Positions 16,799 to 24,696 of a stretch of 24,865 bases of DNA are shown here, piece by piece. The notes below the pieces were generated by a model. The model did not search any database. It was not told the origin of the DNA and saw only the letters and a program-made list of their open reading frames with translations. The position numbers were made by a program, and so were the translations under genes. Within the stretch, counting starts at the first letter, position 1; each line of letters starts with the position of its first letter. Source of the DNA: CALBZE01 sp036381255 (GTDB lineage Bacteria; Gemmatimonadota; Gemmatimonadetes; Longimicrobiales; RSA9); the NCBI GenBank assembly GCA_036381255.1, contig DASVDG010000080.1:1-24865 (forward strand), given 5' to 3'.

Positions 16799-17773
16799 AT
16801 GACGGACTCGGCGAAACCGGCGGTCGGCGGCCCGCGCGGGCGCGGCCACGCCCGCCACGGCGGTGCACGGCCGCCCGCCCGTGAGCGGCCTCGCGCGGCC
16901 GCGGCTCGGGATGCCCTCGCGGACTACGCACGCGGCGTCTACGCGAAAGCAGCGGCGGACAACGTCTTCTTCATGGCCGGCGCGATCGCGTTCAACGTGC
17001 TCGTCGCGTTCGGGCCGCTCCTCCTCGTCGCACTCGGGATCGCAGGCACGATCCTGCGGCTCCAGCACACCGACCCGACCGACCCGCTCCTCGAATACAT
17101 CTTCGACAGCCTGCCCCCGGTCAGCGAGGAGTTCCAGGACGCCGTCGGCGGGATCCTCGACCAGCTCGTCGCCCGGAGCACGGGGCTGCTCAGCATCGGG
17201 ACCATCTTCCTCGTCTGGTTGTCGACCCGCCTCGTCGGCACGCTCCGTACGGCGCTTCGCGAGGTGTTCGACATCCAGCAGGGTCGCGGCATCATCGAGG
17301 GCAAGCTCTTCGACATCAAGATGGTGCTCGCCGCGGGCACCCTCCTCGCGCTGAACGTGGGCCTGACCGTCTCGCTCCAGGTCATCGCGCGATTCGGGCT
17401 CGAGGCCCTCGGCTTCGAGCGCGGTGAGCCCCTCCCGTTCCAGTTCCTTTACGGATGGATCGTCGCGTTCCTCTCGATCTGGGCGATGTTCCTCCTCATC
17501 TACCGCTACCTGCCGCCGCGCAGGATCCACTGGAGCACCGCGATCGTCGCCGCCAGCTTCGCCGCCGTCCTGTTCGAGCTGCTCAAGCAGGCGTTCGGTT
17601 GGTACGTCACCACCATCGCCGACTACCGCTCGGCCTACGGCAATCTCGCCACCCTGGTCGTGCTGATCCTCTGGATCTACTACACGGCCCTGGTCTTCAT
17701 CCTGGGCGGCGAGGTCGGACAGGTCTTCGCGATGCGCCGCATCCGGCGCCGCCAGAGAGAACGATTACGCTGA
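16799..17773 (+). CDS. YihY/BrkB family inner-membrane protein
   Basis: A 324-residue polytopic membrane protein. The first 40 or so residues are Gly/Ala/Arg-rich and unstructured. The family core begins at about residue 50 with DNVFFMAGAIAFNVLVAFGP (first membrane helix about 57-85). It continues with IFLVWLSTRLVGTLRTALRE, an interior RGIIEGKLFDIKMVL, IYRYLPPRRIHWSTAIVAA, WYVTTIADYRSAYGNLATLV and a last helix LILWIYYTALVFILGGE. These segments match YihY/BrkB proteins. The family was once called ribonuclease BN in error; its role is not settled and transport or envelope functions have been suggested. It is followed 12 bp later by an L,D-transpeptidase, consistent with an envelope role. Confidence 0.9.
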   Translation: MTDSAKPAVGGPRGRGHARHGGARPPARERPRAAAARDALADYARGVYAKAAADNVFFMAGAIAFNVLVAFGPLLLVALGIAGTILRLQHTDPTDPLLEYIFDSLPPVSEEFQDAVGGILDQLVARSTGLLSIGTIFLVWLSTRLVGTLRTALREVFDIQQGRGIIEGKLFDIKMVLAAGTLLALNVGLTVSLQVIARFGLEALGFERGEPLPFQFLYGWIVAFLSIWAMFLLIYRYLPPRRIHWSTAIVAASFAAVLFELLKQAFGWYVTTIADYRSAYGNLATLVVLILWIYYTALVFILGGEVGQVFAMRRIRRRQRERLR

Positions 17774-17785
17774 GACGTACGCACC

Positions 17786-18394
17786 ATGCTTCGCTTCCAC
17801 GCCACCGCACTCGCCGGCCTTTTCGCCTTCGCGGCCGCGGCCGCCCCCGCCGCGGCCCAGCTCCCCGGCCGGAGCATCGCCCTCGATGCCTTCCACGAAC
17901 CCGCCCACGAACTGTTCTCGGAGGCGCCGCTCCAGGTCGACGGACGCTACGTCGTCATCCGCCTCGCGGAAAACCGGCTCTACGTGATGGAAGGCCGCCA
18001 CGCGGTCTGGTCCGCGCCCGTCGGCACCGGCACCGGCTTCCGGCTCGAGCGCGACGGCCGCGCCTGGGAGTTCGACACGCCGCGCGGCGTGTTCCGCGTG
18101 CAGCGCAAGGAGAAGGACCCCGTCTGGATCAAACCCGACTGGGCCTTCATCGAGGAAGGCAAGCCGATCCCACCGCTCAGCTCGCCGCTCCGCAGGGAAG
18201 AAGGGATGCTCGGCACCTCCGCCATCTACATCGGGTACCAGCTCGCGCTCCACGGCACCAACCAGCCGGAGCTCGTCCTCAGCCCGGACCCCGAGCAGCG
18301 CCGCGTGTCGCACGGATGCATCCGTCTCACGAACGAGGACGCCCGAACGCTCTACCACCTCGTCGACGTCGGCACGCCGGTCCTGATCTACTGA
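17786..18394 (+). CDS. Secreted L,D-transpeptidase (YkuD domain)
   Basis: A 202-residue periplasmic enzyme that would form or remodel 3-3 peptidoglycan cross-links or attach proteins to peptidoglycan. The signal peptide (MLRFHATALAGLFAFAAAAA, cleavage near AQ) is followed by the YkuD domain from about residue 52 (VVIRLAENRLYVMEG). LHGTN (His156) and SHGCIRL (His176, Cys178) give the catalytic His and Cys; a YIGYQ segment precedes LHGT. No LysM or peptidoglycan-binding repeat is present, so the catalytic domain stands alone. The start is 12 bp after yihY and has only a weak ribosome binding site (GAGACG). A second cell-wall enzyme, an amidase, lies two genes downstream. Confidence 0.92.
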   Translation: MLRFHATALAGLFAFAAAAAPAAAQLPGRSIALDAFHEPAHELFSEAPLQVDGRYVVIRLAENRLYVMEGRHAVWSAPVGTGTGFRLERDGRAWEFDTPRGVFRVQRKEKDPVWIKPDWAFIEEGKPIPPLSSPLRREEGMLGTSAIYIGYQLALHGTNQPELVLSPDPEQRRVSHGCIRLTNEDARTLYHLVDVGTPVLIY

Positions 18395-18400
18395 GCCGGC

Positions 18401-18429
18401 TTCCGTTCGTCGGCTCCTGCGGCTAGATT
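18401..18429 (+). promoter_or_regulatory. Promoter of smpB, predicted leaderless
   Basis: TTCCGT (18401-18406), a 17-bp spacer, then TAGATT (18424-18429). The smpB ATG begins at 18438, nine bases after the -10, so the leader would be about 0-2 nt. The bases before the ATG (CCGACGTT) contain no ribosome binding site. Confidence 0.55.
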
Positions 18430-18437
18430 CCGACGTT

Positions 18438-18908
18438 ATGGCGAAATCCGCGGCTGATGGACGGAAAATCGTCGCCCGCAACAAAAAGGCGCTGCACGAG
18501 TACGAGATCCTGGACTCGTGGGAGGCCGGGCTCGTCCTCACGGGGCCCGAGGTCAAGTCGCTGCGCGCCGGGCGGGCGAACCTGAGCGGCGCGTTCGCAC
18601 GCGTCGAGAACGGCGAAGTGTGGATCTACGACATGCACATCAGCCCGTACGACCCCGCCAGCTACTGGAACGTGGACCCGCTCCGGCCGCGCAAGCTCCT
18701 GTTGAAGGCGCGGGAGATCCGTCGCCTGATCGGCGCCGTCCAGGAGAAGGGGCTCACCCTCGTCCCGCTCGACCTCTACTTCCGCCGCGGGTACGCGAAG
18801 GTGACGCTCGCGCTCGCGCGCGGGAAGAAGCTCCACGACAAGCGGGAGGCCATCAAGCGGCGGACCGCGGAGCGGGAGATCGAGCGGGCGGCCAAGGACC
18901 TGCGATGA
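18438..18908 (+). CDS. smpB: SsrA-binding protein SmpB
   Basis: Binds tmRNA and brings it to stalled ribosomes for trans-translation. The 156-residue sequence is a full-length family match. KIVARNKKALHEYEILD opens the oligonucleotide-binding barrel, GLVLTGPEVKSLRAGRANLS is the most conserved block, and WIYDMHISPY and RKLLLKAREIRRL follow. The basic C-terminal tail (GKKLHDKREAIKRRTAEREI) is the segment that enters the ribosomal mRNA channel. No ssrA gene was noticed nearby. The gene has its own promoter just after the L,D-transpeptidase, and its stop overlaps the amidase ATG (ATGA). Confidence 0.97.
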   Translation: MAKSAADGRKIVARNKKALHEYEILDSWEAGLVLTGPEVKSLRAGRANLSGAFARVENGEVWIYDMHISPYDPASYWNVDPLRPRKLLLKAREIRRLIGAVQEKGLTLVPLDLYFRRGYAKVTLALARGKKLHDKREAIKRRTAEREIERAAKDLR

Positions 18909-20170
18909 TCCGCCTCCTCCTGACGCTGGCGCTGATCGCGGCGCCCACCCCGCTCTGGGCGCAGGTGCGCGCGCTGCGCCTCGAAGGCGTGGGCGAGCCC
19001 GTCGACGTTCCGCTCGCCCTGCACCGCGGCTTCCCGGCGTTCCCGGCGACGGTGCTGCGGAGGATCGGCGCCGACGTCCGGACCGGACCGGAGGGGGCAC
19101 GCGTCGCGCTCTTCGGGGATACGCTCGTCTTCGAGACCCACTCGCCGTTCTTCTTCGTCGCCGGCAAGGCGCAGCAGCTGGTGGCGCCGGCGTACGCCGA
19201 AGGCGGCATCGTCTACCTGCCGCACCAGTTCTTCGCCGAGTGGCTCCCGACCCGCTACGCCGACAGGCTCCGCTTCGGGGACGGCGTGCTGCGGGTCGTC
19301 TCGGGCGCGCAGCACGCCGCGAGCGGTACGGACGCCGCGGCGCCGGGCGGCTCGGACGCCCGGCCGGACGACGGCCGCGACTCGGAGCACGTCGGCAGCA
19401 CGGCGCCCGCCGACGCCGCCTCCGCGGAGCGGACTCCGCAGGCCGACGCGCCGCAGCCGCGCGTCGTGATCATCGACGCGGGGCACGGCGGCCGGGACCC
19501 CGGCAAGCCGGGCCCGAACGGCGTCCTCGAGAAGGATGTCGCGCTCGCCGTCGCGAAGCGACTCGCCGAGGAGCTGCGGTCGCGCGGGGGCTACGAGGTC
19601 CACCTGACCCGCACGACCGACACGCTCATCGCGCTCGCCGACCGCCCGCGGATGGCCAACGAATGGAAGGCCGGCCGCCCGGCCGCGCTCTTCCTGTCGA
19701 TTCACGCCAACTCCGTCTCGGCGCGGTCGGTTCGCGGGTTCGAGACCTTCTTCCTCTCGGAGGCGCGGACCGAGGACGAGCGCCGCGTGGCCGAGATGGA
19801 GAACGCCGCCGTCGCGTACGAAGAGACCACCGCCGCCACGGGAGGCGACGACCTGGACTGGATCCTCAACACGCTGCGCAACAACTTCTACCTGCGGGCC
19901 TCCAACGACCTGGCCGAGGTGATCCAGCGCCGCATCGATGCCTTCCATCCGGGCCCGAACCGCGGCGTCAAGCAGGCTGGATTCCGCGTCCTCGTCGGCG
20001 CGTTCATGCCGGCCGTCCTCGTGGAGATGGGCTTCATCTCGAACCGGCGTGAGGAGGCGCTCCTTCGCAGTTCGTCGTTCCAGGCCAAGATGACCCGCGC
20101 GCTCGCCGATGCCGTGGACGAGTTCTTCCGCTCCCACGAGCACCTCTGGGCCGCGGGTGAAGGGGTGTGA
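18905..20170 (+). CDS. N-acetylmuramoyl-L-alanine amidase (AmiC-type, Amidase_3)
   Basis: A 421-residue periplasmic zinc amidase cleaving the MurNAc to L-Ala bond. The signal peptide (MIRLLLTLALIAAPTPLWA) is followed by a domain at about 20-140 that resembles copper-amine-oxidase N-terminal/stalk repeats (FGDTLVFETHSPFFFVAGKA, GIVYLPHQFFAEWLP). A low-complexity Ala/Asp/Gly/Pro linker follows (about 140-185). The catalytic domain has IIDAGHGG (His194), EKDV (Glu209), SIHANS (His267) and VEMGFISN (Glu374), so zinc ligands and catalytic Glu are all present. A segment between 296 and 340 (EETTAATGGDDLDWILNTLR) may correspond to the autoinhibitory helix region of AmiC-type enzymes, which in other bacteria needs an EnvC/NlpD activator. 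ATG overlaps the smpB stop. Confidence 0.93.
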   Translation: MIRLLLTLALIAAPTPLWAQVRALRLEGVGEPVDVPLALHRGFPAFPATVLRRIGADVRTGPEGARVALFGDTLVFETHSPFFFVAGKAQQLVAPAYAEGGIVYLPHQFFAEWLPTRYADRLRFGDGVLRVVSGAQHAASGTDAAAPGGSDARPDDGRDSEHVGSTAPADAASAERTPQADAPQPRVVIIDAGHGGRDPGKPGPNGVLEKDVALAVAKRLAEELRSRGGYEVHLTRTTDTLIALADRPRMANEWKAGRPAALFLSIHANSVSARSVRGFETFFLSEARTEDERRVAEMENAAVAYEETTAATGGDDLDWILNTLRNNFYLRASNDLAEVIQRRIDAFHPGPNRGVKQAGFRVLVGAFMPAVLVEMGFISNRREEALLRSSSFQAKMTRALADAVDEFFRSHEHLWAAGEGV

Positions 20171-20186
20171 GCCCGGGGATGCCGAC

Positions 20187-21104
20187 GTGAGGCTGGAGCA
20201 GGAAATCTTCGGCACGACCTTCCAGAACCCCGTCCACCTCGCCAGCGGGACCTGCGGCTACGGGCGGGAGCTCGCCGGCATCCTCGCGCTGGACGACCTC
20301 GGCGGCCTGGTCACGAAGGCCGTCACGCCCGGGCCGCGGGCCGGCAACCCCGCGCCTCGCGTGACCGAGTACGACGCCGGCATGATGAACTCCGTCGGCC
20401 TCGCCAACGTCGGCCTCGAGCGGTTCCGCGAAGAGCAGCTCCCCTGGCTGGCACGGAACCTCTCCCGCGCGCGCGTGTGGGTCAATGTGGCGGGCGCCGC
20501 CGTGGAGGATTACGTTCGGGTCGTCGAGACGCTCGACGTCGAAGCCGGCTTCCTCGGCTTCGAGCTCAACGTCTCGTGCCCGAACGTGAAGAAGGGCGGC
20601 GCGATCTTCTCGGCGCGCGAAGACCTGCTCGCGGACGTGGTCCGGCAGGTCCGCGCCGCTACCGGACGGCCGCTCGTCGTGAAACTCGCGCCCAACGTCC
20701 CGGACATCGGGCGGATGGCTGAGGCCGCGGTCGCGGCCGGTGCAGATGGGCTGACGCTCATCAACACCTTCCCGGGACTGCTCTTCGACCTCGACACGCG
20801 GCGCCCCGTCCTCGGCGCCGGCACGGGCGGCGTGAGCGGGCCGGGCATCCTGCCGATGGGCGTGCACGCCGTCTGGCAGGCACGACGCCGCGTCGACGTC
20901 CCGATCATCGGCGTCGGCGGGATCCGCACCGCGCACGACGCGATTCAGTACCTCCTCGCGGGCGCCTCGCTCGTCGAGATCGGCACCGCGAGCTTCTCGG
21001 ATCCCCGCGCCGCCGAACGTGTACTTTCTGGACTGCGCCGCTTCGGCGACCGGCACGGCATTGCCGACATCCGGGAGCTGATCGGCGCGGGCCGTCTGGA
21101 TTGA
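20187..21104 (+). CDS. pyrD: Dihydroorotate dehydrogenase, class 1 with catalytic Cys (1B-like)
   Basis: Oxidises dihydroorotate to orotate in UMP synthesis. The FMN barrel shows ASGTCGYG, LVTKAVTPGPRAGNPAPR, MMNSVGLANVG, the NVSCPNVKKGG loop with base Cys131, VVKLAPN, INTFPG, GGVSGPGILPMGV and IIGVGGIRTAHDAIQYLLAGA. The Cys base and the MMNSVGL segment place it in class 1, closest to 1B enzymes that pair with PyrK and use NAD. No pyrK is in the window. GTG 20187 is chosen because the conserved LEQEIFGTTFQNP begins at once; GTG 20157 would lie inside the amidase frame. Length is 305 aa. It starts 16 bp after the amidase and is followed by pyrF. Confidence 0.94.
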   Translation: MRLEQEIFGTTFQNPVHLASGTCGYGRELAGILALDDLGGLVTKAVTPGPRAGNPAPRVTEYDAGMMNSVGLANVGLERFREEQLPWLARNLSRARVWVNVAGAAVEDYVRVVETLDVEAGFLGFELNVSCPNVKKGGAIFSAREDLLADVVRQVRAATGRPLVVKLAPNVPDIGRMAEAAVAAGADGLTLINTFPGLLFDLDTRRPVLGAGTGGVSGPGILPMGVHAVWQARRRVDVPIIGVGGIRTAHDAIQYLLAGASLVEIGTASFSDPRAAERVLSGLRRFGDRHGIADIRELIGAGRLD

Positions 21105-21124
21105 CCCGGCCAATTCCCGAAATC

Positions 21125-21832
21125 ATGGCAACGACGATCGTCGCACTGGACCTGCCCACGGCCGACGAGGCCCTGTCGCTGGTCGACCGCCTCGGCGAGG
21201 CCGTCACCTGGTACAAGGTCGGAGCCCCGCTCTTCACCCGCTCCGGGCCCGCCGTGGTCGAGCAGCTCCACGCCCGGGGCAAGCGGGTCTTTCTCGACCT
21301 CAAGTACCACGACATCCCGAACACCGTGGCCCAGGCGGTCGAGGCCGCGGCCGACCTCGGCGTCGCGATGCTGACGCTCCACACCACCGGCGGCGGGCCG
21401 ATGCTGCGGGCGGCGCGCGATGCCGTCGGCGCGGACGGCCCGCGCCTCCTCGGCGTGACGCTCCTCACCTCGCTCTCGGCCGGAGACATCGAACAGGTCT
21501 GGGACAAGGAGCTCCGTTCCATGCGCGAGGAGGTCGCCCGACTCGCCGCGCTCGCGGCTGATTCGGGGTTGGACGGCGTCGTCGCCTCCGCCCTCGAGGC
21601 CGAGGCCCTCAAGCGCCGCCACGGCACGGAGTTCCTCGTCGTGACCCCCGGGATCCGGCCGGCCGGCGCCGTCGCCGGGGATCAGGTCCGGACCGCCACG
21701 CCGGCCGATGCCGTGCGCGCCGGTTCCGACTTCCTCGTCGTGGGACGGCCGGTGCTCCGGTCTGCGGACCCCGTCGCGACGATCGCCGGGATCGAGGCCG
21801 AGATCCGCAGCGCCGCGGAGGTGGACGCGTGA
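21125..21832 (+). CDS. pyrF: Orotidine 5'-phosphate decarboxylase
   Basis: Decarboxylates OMP to UMP, the last step of de novo pyrimidine synthesis. Key residues are visible: Asp9 in IVALDLP, Lys31 in WYKVGAPLF, and Asp58/Lys60/Asp63 in FLDLKYHDIPNT, the catalytic tetrad region. LTLHTTGG, GVTLLTS, VVTPGIRP and FLVVGRPVLRS form the phosphate-binding end. From ATG 21125 it is 235 residues, the usual size. The open frame also allows TTG 21101 overlapping the pyrD stop, adding eight non-conserved residues. It lies 20 bp after pyrD, so two pathway steps are co-expressed. Its stop overlaps the next gene's GTG. Confidence 0.96.
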   Translation: MATTIVALDLPTADEALSLVDRLGEAVTWYKVGAPLFTRSGPAVVEQLHARGKRVFLDLKYHDIPNTVAQAVEAAADLGVAMLTLHTTGGGPMLRAARDAVGADGPRLLGVTLLTSLSAGDIEQVWDKELRSMREEVARLAALAADSGLDGVVASALEAEALKRRHGTEFLVVTPGIRPAGAVAGDQVRTATPADAVRAGSDFLVVGRPVLRSADPVATIAGIEAEIRSAAEVDA

Positions 21833-22257
21833 TCACCCGCGCGTACGCCCTCTCCGCCGCTCTCGTGCTCCTCGCGGCCGCCGCGGCCCATGCCCAGGAC
21901 GCCGAGTTCGAACGCGTCCTCGCCTCCGCGAGCCAGTCCTGGAGCCGCGGCGATGCCGATGCCATCGCCGCGCTCGCGACCCGCGGCGGGCTCTTCATCA
22001 ACGTCGGCAGCCGATCGTTCGGCCCGCTCGGCGCCCGGCACGCCTCCGCGCTGCTCCGCGAGATCTTCGATTCCCTCGGCACCGCCCGCCTCATCCGGCG
22101 GTCGGTCCAGTTCATCGGCGGCGTGCAACCCCGCGGATACGGTGAGTTCGTCTGGCGGACCGAGGGCGCGCAGCAGGCCACCGTCTTCCTCGGACTCGTC
22201 CGCGGCCCCGACGGCTGGCGCCTCACGGAGATCCGCGTATCCGTCCCGGGATGGTGA
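21829..22257 (+). CDS. Secreted DUF4783/NTF2-like protein
   Basis: A 142-residue exported protein. The signal peptide (ITRAYALSAALVLLAAAAAH, cleavage near AQ) is followed by a single small domain. FERVLASASQSWSRGDADAI, LRRSV-like middle strands, GYGEFVWRT, TVFLGLVRGPDGWRLTEIRV suggest an NTF2-like cone fold, most like DUF4783 proteins of the Bacteroidota. No catalytic residues are evident and the function is unknown. GTG 21829 overlaps the pyrF stop (GTGA) with GGAGGTGG just upstream, a strong coupled ribosome binding site. Its end overlaps the MscS gene by 7 bp. Family placement is from pattern memory only. Confidence 0.7.
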   Translation: MITRAYALSAALVLLAAAAAHAQDAEFERVLASASQSWSRGDADAIAALATRGGLFINVGSRSFGPLGARHASALLREIFDSLGTARLIRRSVQFIGGVQPRGYGEFVWRTEGAQQATVFLGLVRGPDGWRLTEIRVSVPGW

Positions 22258-23234
22258 TGCGCCCGCAGGACCCGGTCCCCGCCGACTCCGCCGCCGCAGT
22301 GCTGCGCAGGATCGACTGGTCGGCGCTCATGAACTGGCAGCTGCTCTTGCCGCGTCTCATCCAGTCCGTCATCGTCATCGGTCTCGCGTTCGTCGCGTAC
22401 CGATTCGTCGTCCTCCTGACCCGCCGGCTCGAACGCGAGATCGAGGAGCAGGACCCCCTCGTCAAACGCATGCGCGAGCAGCGCGCTCGTACCATCGCCA
22501 GTCTGCTCAACAACGTCGCGGTCGTCGTCATCGTCGCGGGCGCGGCGCTGACCGTGCTCAGCACCGTCTTCGACATCGACATCGCCCCGCTCCTCGCGGG
22601 CCTCGGCGTCTTCGGCCTCGCCATTTCCTTCGGCGCGCAGTCCCTCGTCAAGGACGTCATCACCGGCACGTTCATCCTCGTCGAGGGACAGTTCGGCATC
22701 GGGGACGTCGTCCGCATCGGCGACACCTCCGGGATGGTCGAGAGGATCACGCTCCGCACCACGCTGCTGCGCGACCTCGAGGGCGTCCTCCACATCGTGC
22801 CCAACGGCGAGATCACCAGGGTCAGCAACCTGACCAAGGCCTGGTCGCGCACCGTCGTGGACATCGGCGTCGCCTACCACGAAGACGTGGACCGCGTCAT
22901 CGAAGTCCTCCGCGACGTCGCCGGCGGCCTCCGCGCCGACCCCGACTGGAGCGCGCTGATCCTCGAGGACCCCGAGGTGCTCGGCATCGAACGACTCGCC
23001 GAATCCGCCGTCGTGATTCGCACCATCGTTCGGACCCTCCCGCTCAAGCAGTGGGACGTCGCGCGCGAGCTGCGTCGCCGCATCAAGAACCGCTTCGACG
23101 CCGAGGGCATCGAGATCCCGTACCCGCACCTCACGATCAACGTGGGCGAGGGACGGATTGCGCCCGGCCCCGTGACCGCACCGCCGCACCCGCCCCGCCC
23201 CGCGCCGGGCGGGGACGCCGCCGGGCGCCCGTGA
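22251..23234 (+). CDS. MscS family small-conductance mechanosensitive channel
   Basis: A 327-residue inner-membrane channel that would open under hypo-osmotic membrane tension. It has three N-terminal membrane helices: about 28-56, about 80-106, and the Gly/Ala-rich pore helix at about 110-141 (LAGLGVFGLAISFGAQSLVK). The beta domain follows (GQFGIGDVVRIGDTSGMVER, LRDLEGVLHIVPNGEI, VSNLTKAWSR). The C-terminal alpha/beta domain ends at IEIPYPHLTINV, and a non-conserved Pro/Gly-rich tail of about 25 residues trails it. Architecture and size fit the minimal MscS (YggB) type. Starts at 22251 (ATG), 22254 (GTG) or 22257 (ATG, overlapping the previous stop as TGATG) are all possible. It is likely coupled to the DUF4783-like gene. 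Confidence 0.93.
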   Translation: MVMRPQDPVPADSAAAVLRRIDWSALMNWQLLLPRLIQSVIVIGLAFVAYRFVVLLTRRLEREIEEQDPLVKRMREQRARTIASLLNNVAVVVIVAGAALTVLSTVFDIDIAPLLAGLGVFGLAISFGAQSLVKDVITGTFILVEGQFGIGDVVRIGDTSGMVERITLRTTLLRDLEGVLHIVPNGEITRVSNLTKAWSRTVVDIGVAYHEDVDRVIEVLRDVAGGLRADPDWSALILEDPEVLGIERLAESAVVIRTIVRTLPLKQWDVARELRRRIKNRFDAEGIEIPYPHLTINVGEGRIAPGPVTAPPHPPRPAPGGDAAGRP

Positions 23235-23262
23235 ACGATTCGACCCGGAGAATGGTTTCCGA

Positions 23263-24696
23263 ATGGCACTCCGATTCTACAACACGCTGACGCGATCGCT
23301 CGAAGAGTTCGAGCCGCTCGAACCCGGCACCGCGCGCATGTACGCCTGCGGGCCCACCGTCTACCAGCTCCCGCACATCGGGAACTACCGCACCTTCCTC
23401 TTCAACGACCTGCTCCACCGGTACCTGGAATGGAAGGGGCTCGACGTCAAGTTCGTCATGAACCTGACCGACGTCGACGACAAGACCATCGACGGCGCGC
23501 TCCGCCAGGGCGTCTCCCTCGAGGAATTCACCGAACCCGTCATCCGCGGCTTCTTCGACGACCTCGACGCCCTCGGCGTGCGCCGCGCGGACGTCTACCC
23601 CCGCGCCACCCGCCACGTCGACGCCATGGTCGAGCTCATCGGCCGCCTCGTCGAACGCGGCCACGCCTATGCCGCCGCCGACGGCTCCGTCTACTACGAC
23701 GTCACCTCGTTCCCCGGCTACGGCAGGCTCTCGCGCGTCGACCTCTCCGCGATGCGCCGCGGCGAACGCGTCGCCGCCGACGAGTACGAGAAGGGCGACA
23801 TCCGCGACTTCGCCCTCTGGAAGGCCGCCAAGGACGTCGACCGCCAGGTCGGCGCCGCATGGGAAACCCCCTGGGGCACCGGCCGCCCCGGTTGGCACAT
23901 CGAATGCTCCGCCATGAGCATGGCCGAGCTCGGCGAAACCTTCGACATCCACACCGGCGGCGAAGACCTCGTCTTCCCGCACCATGAAGACGAGATCGCT
24001 CAGTCCGAAGGGGCCACCGGCAAGCCGTTCGCCCGCTTCTGGCTCCACGTCAAGCACCTCCTCGTCAACGGCGAGAAGATGTCCAAGTCCAAGGGCAACG
24101 TCTTCTCGCTCCACGACCTCGTCGAACGCGGCCACTCCGCGGCCGCCGTGCGCTATCTCCTCCTCTCCGCGCACTACCGGCACGAGCTCAACTTCACGTT
24201 CGACGGGCTCGACCACGCCCACGCGGCGCTCCGCCGGATCCTCGACTTCGACGACCGCCTCGCCAACGCCCCCGTCGCCGAGGATGCCCCCGGCTCCGCT
24301 CTCCCCGAGCTCGCCGCCGCCGCTCTCCGCGGTTTCGAGGACGCCCTCGATGACGACCTCGACACCCCCGGCGCCCTCGCCACGCTCTTCAATTTCATCC
24401 GCGAGTCCAACGCCGCCCTCGACCGCAGCGCCGCCGTCCAGCCCGCGGAGCTCCAGGCCGCCCGCCACGCCATCGCACGCATCGACGACGTCCTCGGCGT
24501 CCTCCCCCTCGCCCGCGCCGCCTCCCGCGTCGACCAGGAACTCGCCGATTGGGTCGAACGCAAGCTCGCAGAACGCCAGGCCGCCCGCGCCAAACGCGAC
24601 TTCGCGACCGCCGACCGGATCCGCGACGAGCTCGCCCGCGCCGGCATCACCATCGAGGACACCCCCCACGGTCCGCGCTGGAAGTTGGCACCTTGA
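23263..24696 (+). CDS. cysS: Cysteinyl-tRNA synthetase
   Basis: Charges tRNA-Cys with cysteine. The class I motifs are complete: Cys29 (zinc ligand) in ACGPTVY, PHIGN (38-41, the HIGH motif), WHIECSAMS (second zinc Cys), HTGGEDLVFPHHEDEIAQSE (zinc His/Glu and cysteine pocket) and KMSKS (272-276). The helical tRNA-binding domain follows, with the C-terminal ARAKRDFATADRIRDELA and IEDTPHGPRWK found in bacterial CysS. Length is 477 aa, usual for the family. ATG 23263 lies 28 bp after mscS; GGAG is present but 12 bases away, so initiation may be modest. The stop TGA lies inside the -35 box of the tRNA promoter. Confidence 0.97.
   Translation: MALRFYNTLTRSLEEFEPLEPGTARMYACGPTVYQLPHIGNYRTFLFNDLLHRYLEWKGLDVKFVMNLTDVDDKTIDGALRQGVSLEEFTEPVIRGFFDDLDALGVRRADVYPRATRHVDAMVELIGRLVERGHAYAAADGSVYYDVTSFPGYGRLSRVDLSAMRRGERVAADEYEKGDIRDFALWKAAKDVDRQVGAAWETPWGTGRPGWHIECSAMSMAELGETFDIHTGGEDLVFPHHEDEIAQSEGATGKPFARFWLHVKHLLVNGEKMSKSKGNVFSLHDLVERGHSAAAVRYLLLSAHYRHELNFTFDGLDHAHAALRRILDFDDRLANAPVAEDAPGSALPELAAAALRGFEDALDDDLDTPGALATLFNFIRESNAALDRSAAVQPAELQAARHAIARIDDVLGVLPLARAASRVDQELADWVERKLAERQAARAKRDFATADRIRDELARAGITIEDTPHGPRWKLAP

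Noticed and set aside
23893..23908. TGGCACATCGAATGCT, a near match to a sigma-54 -24/-12 promoter
   Set aside because: It encodes the invariant WHIEC zinc-site motif inside cysS, so the match is explained by coding.
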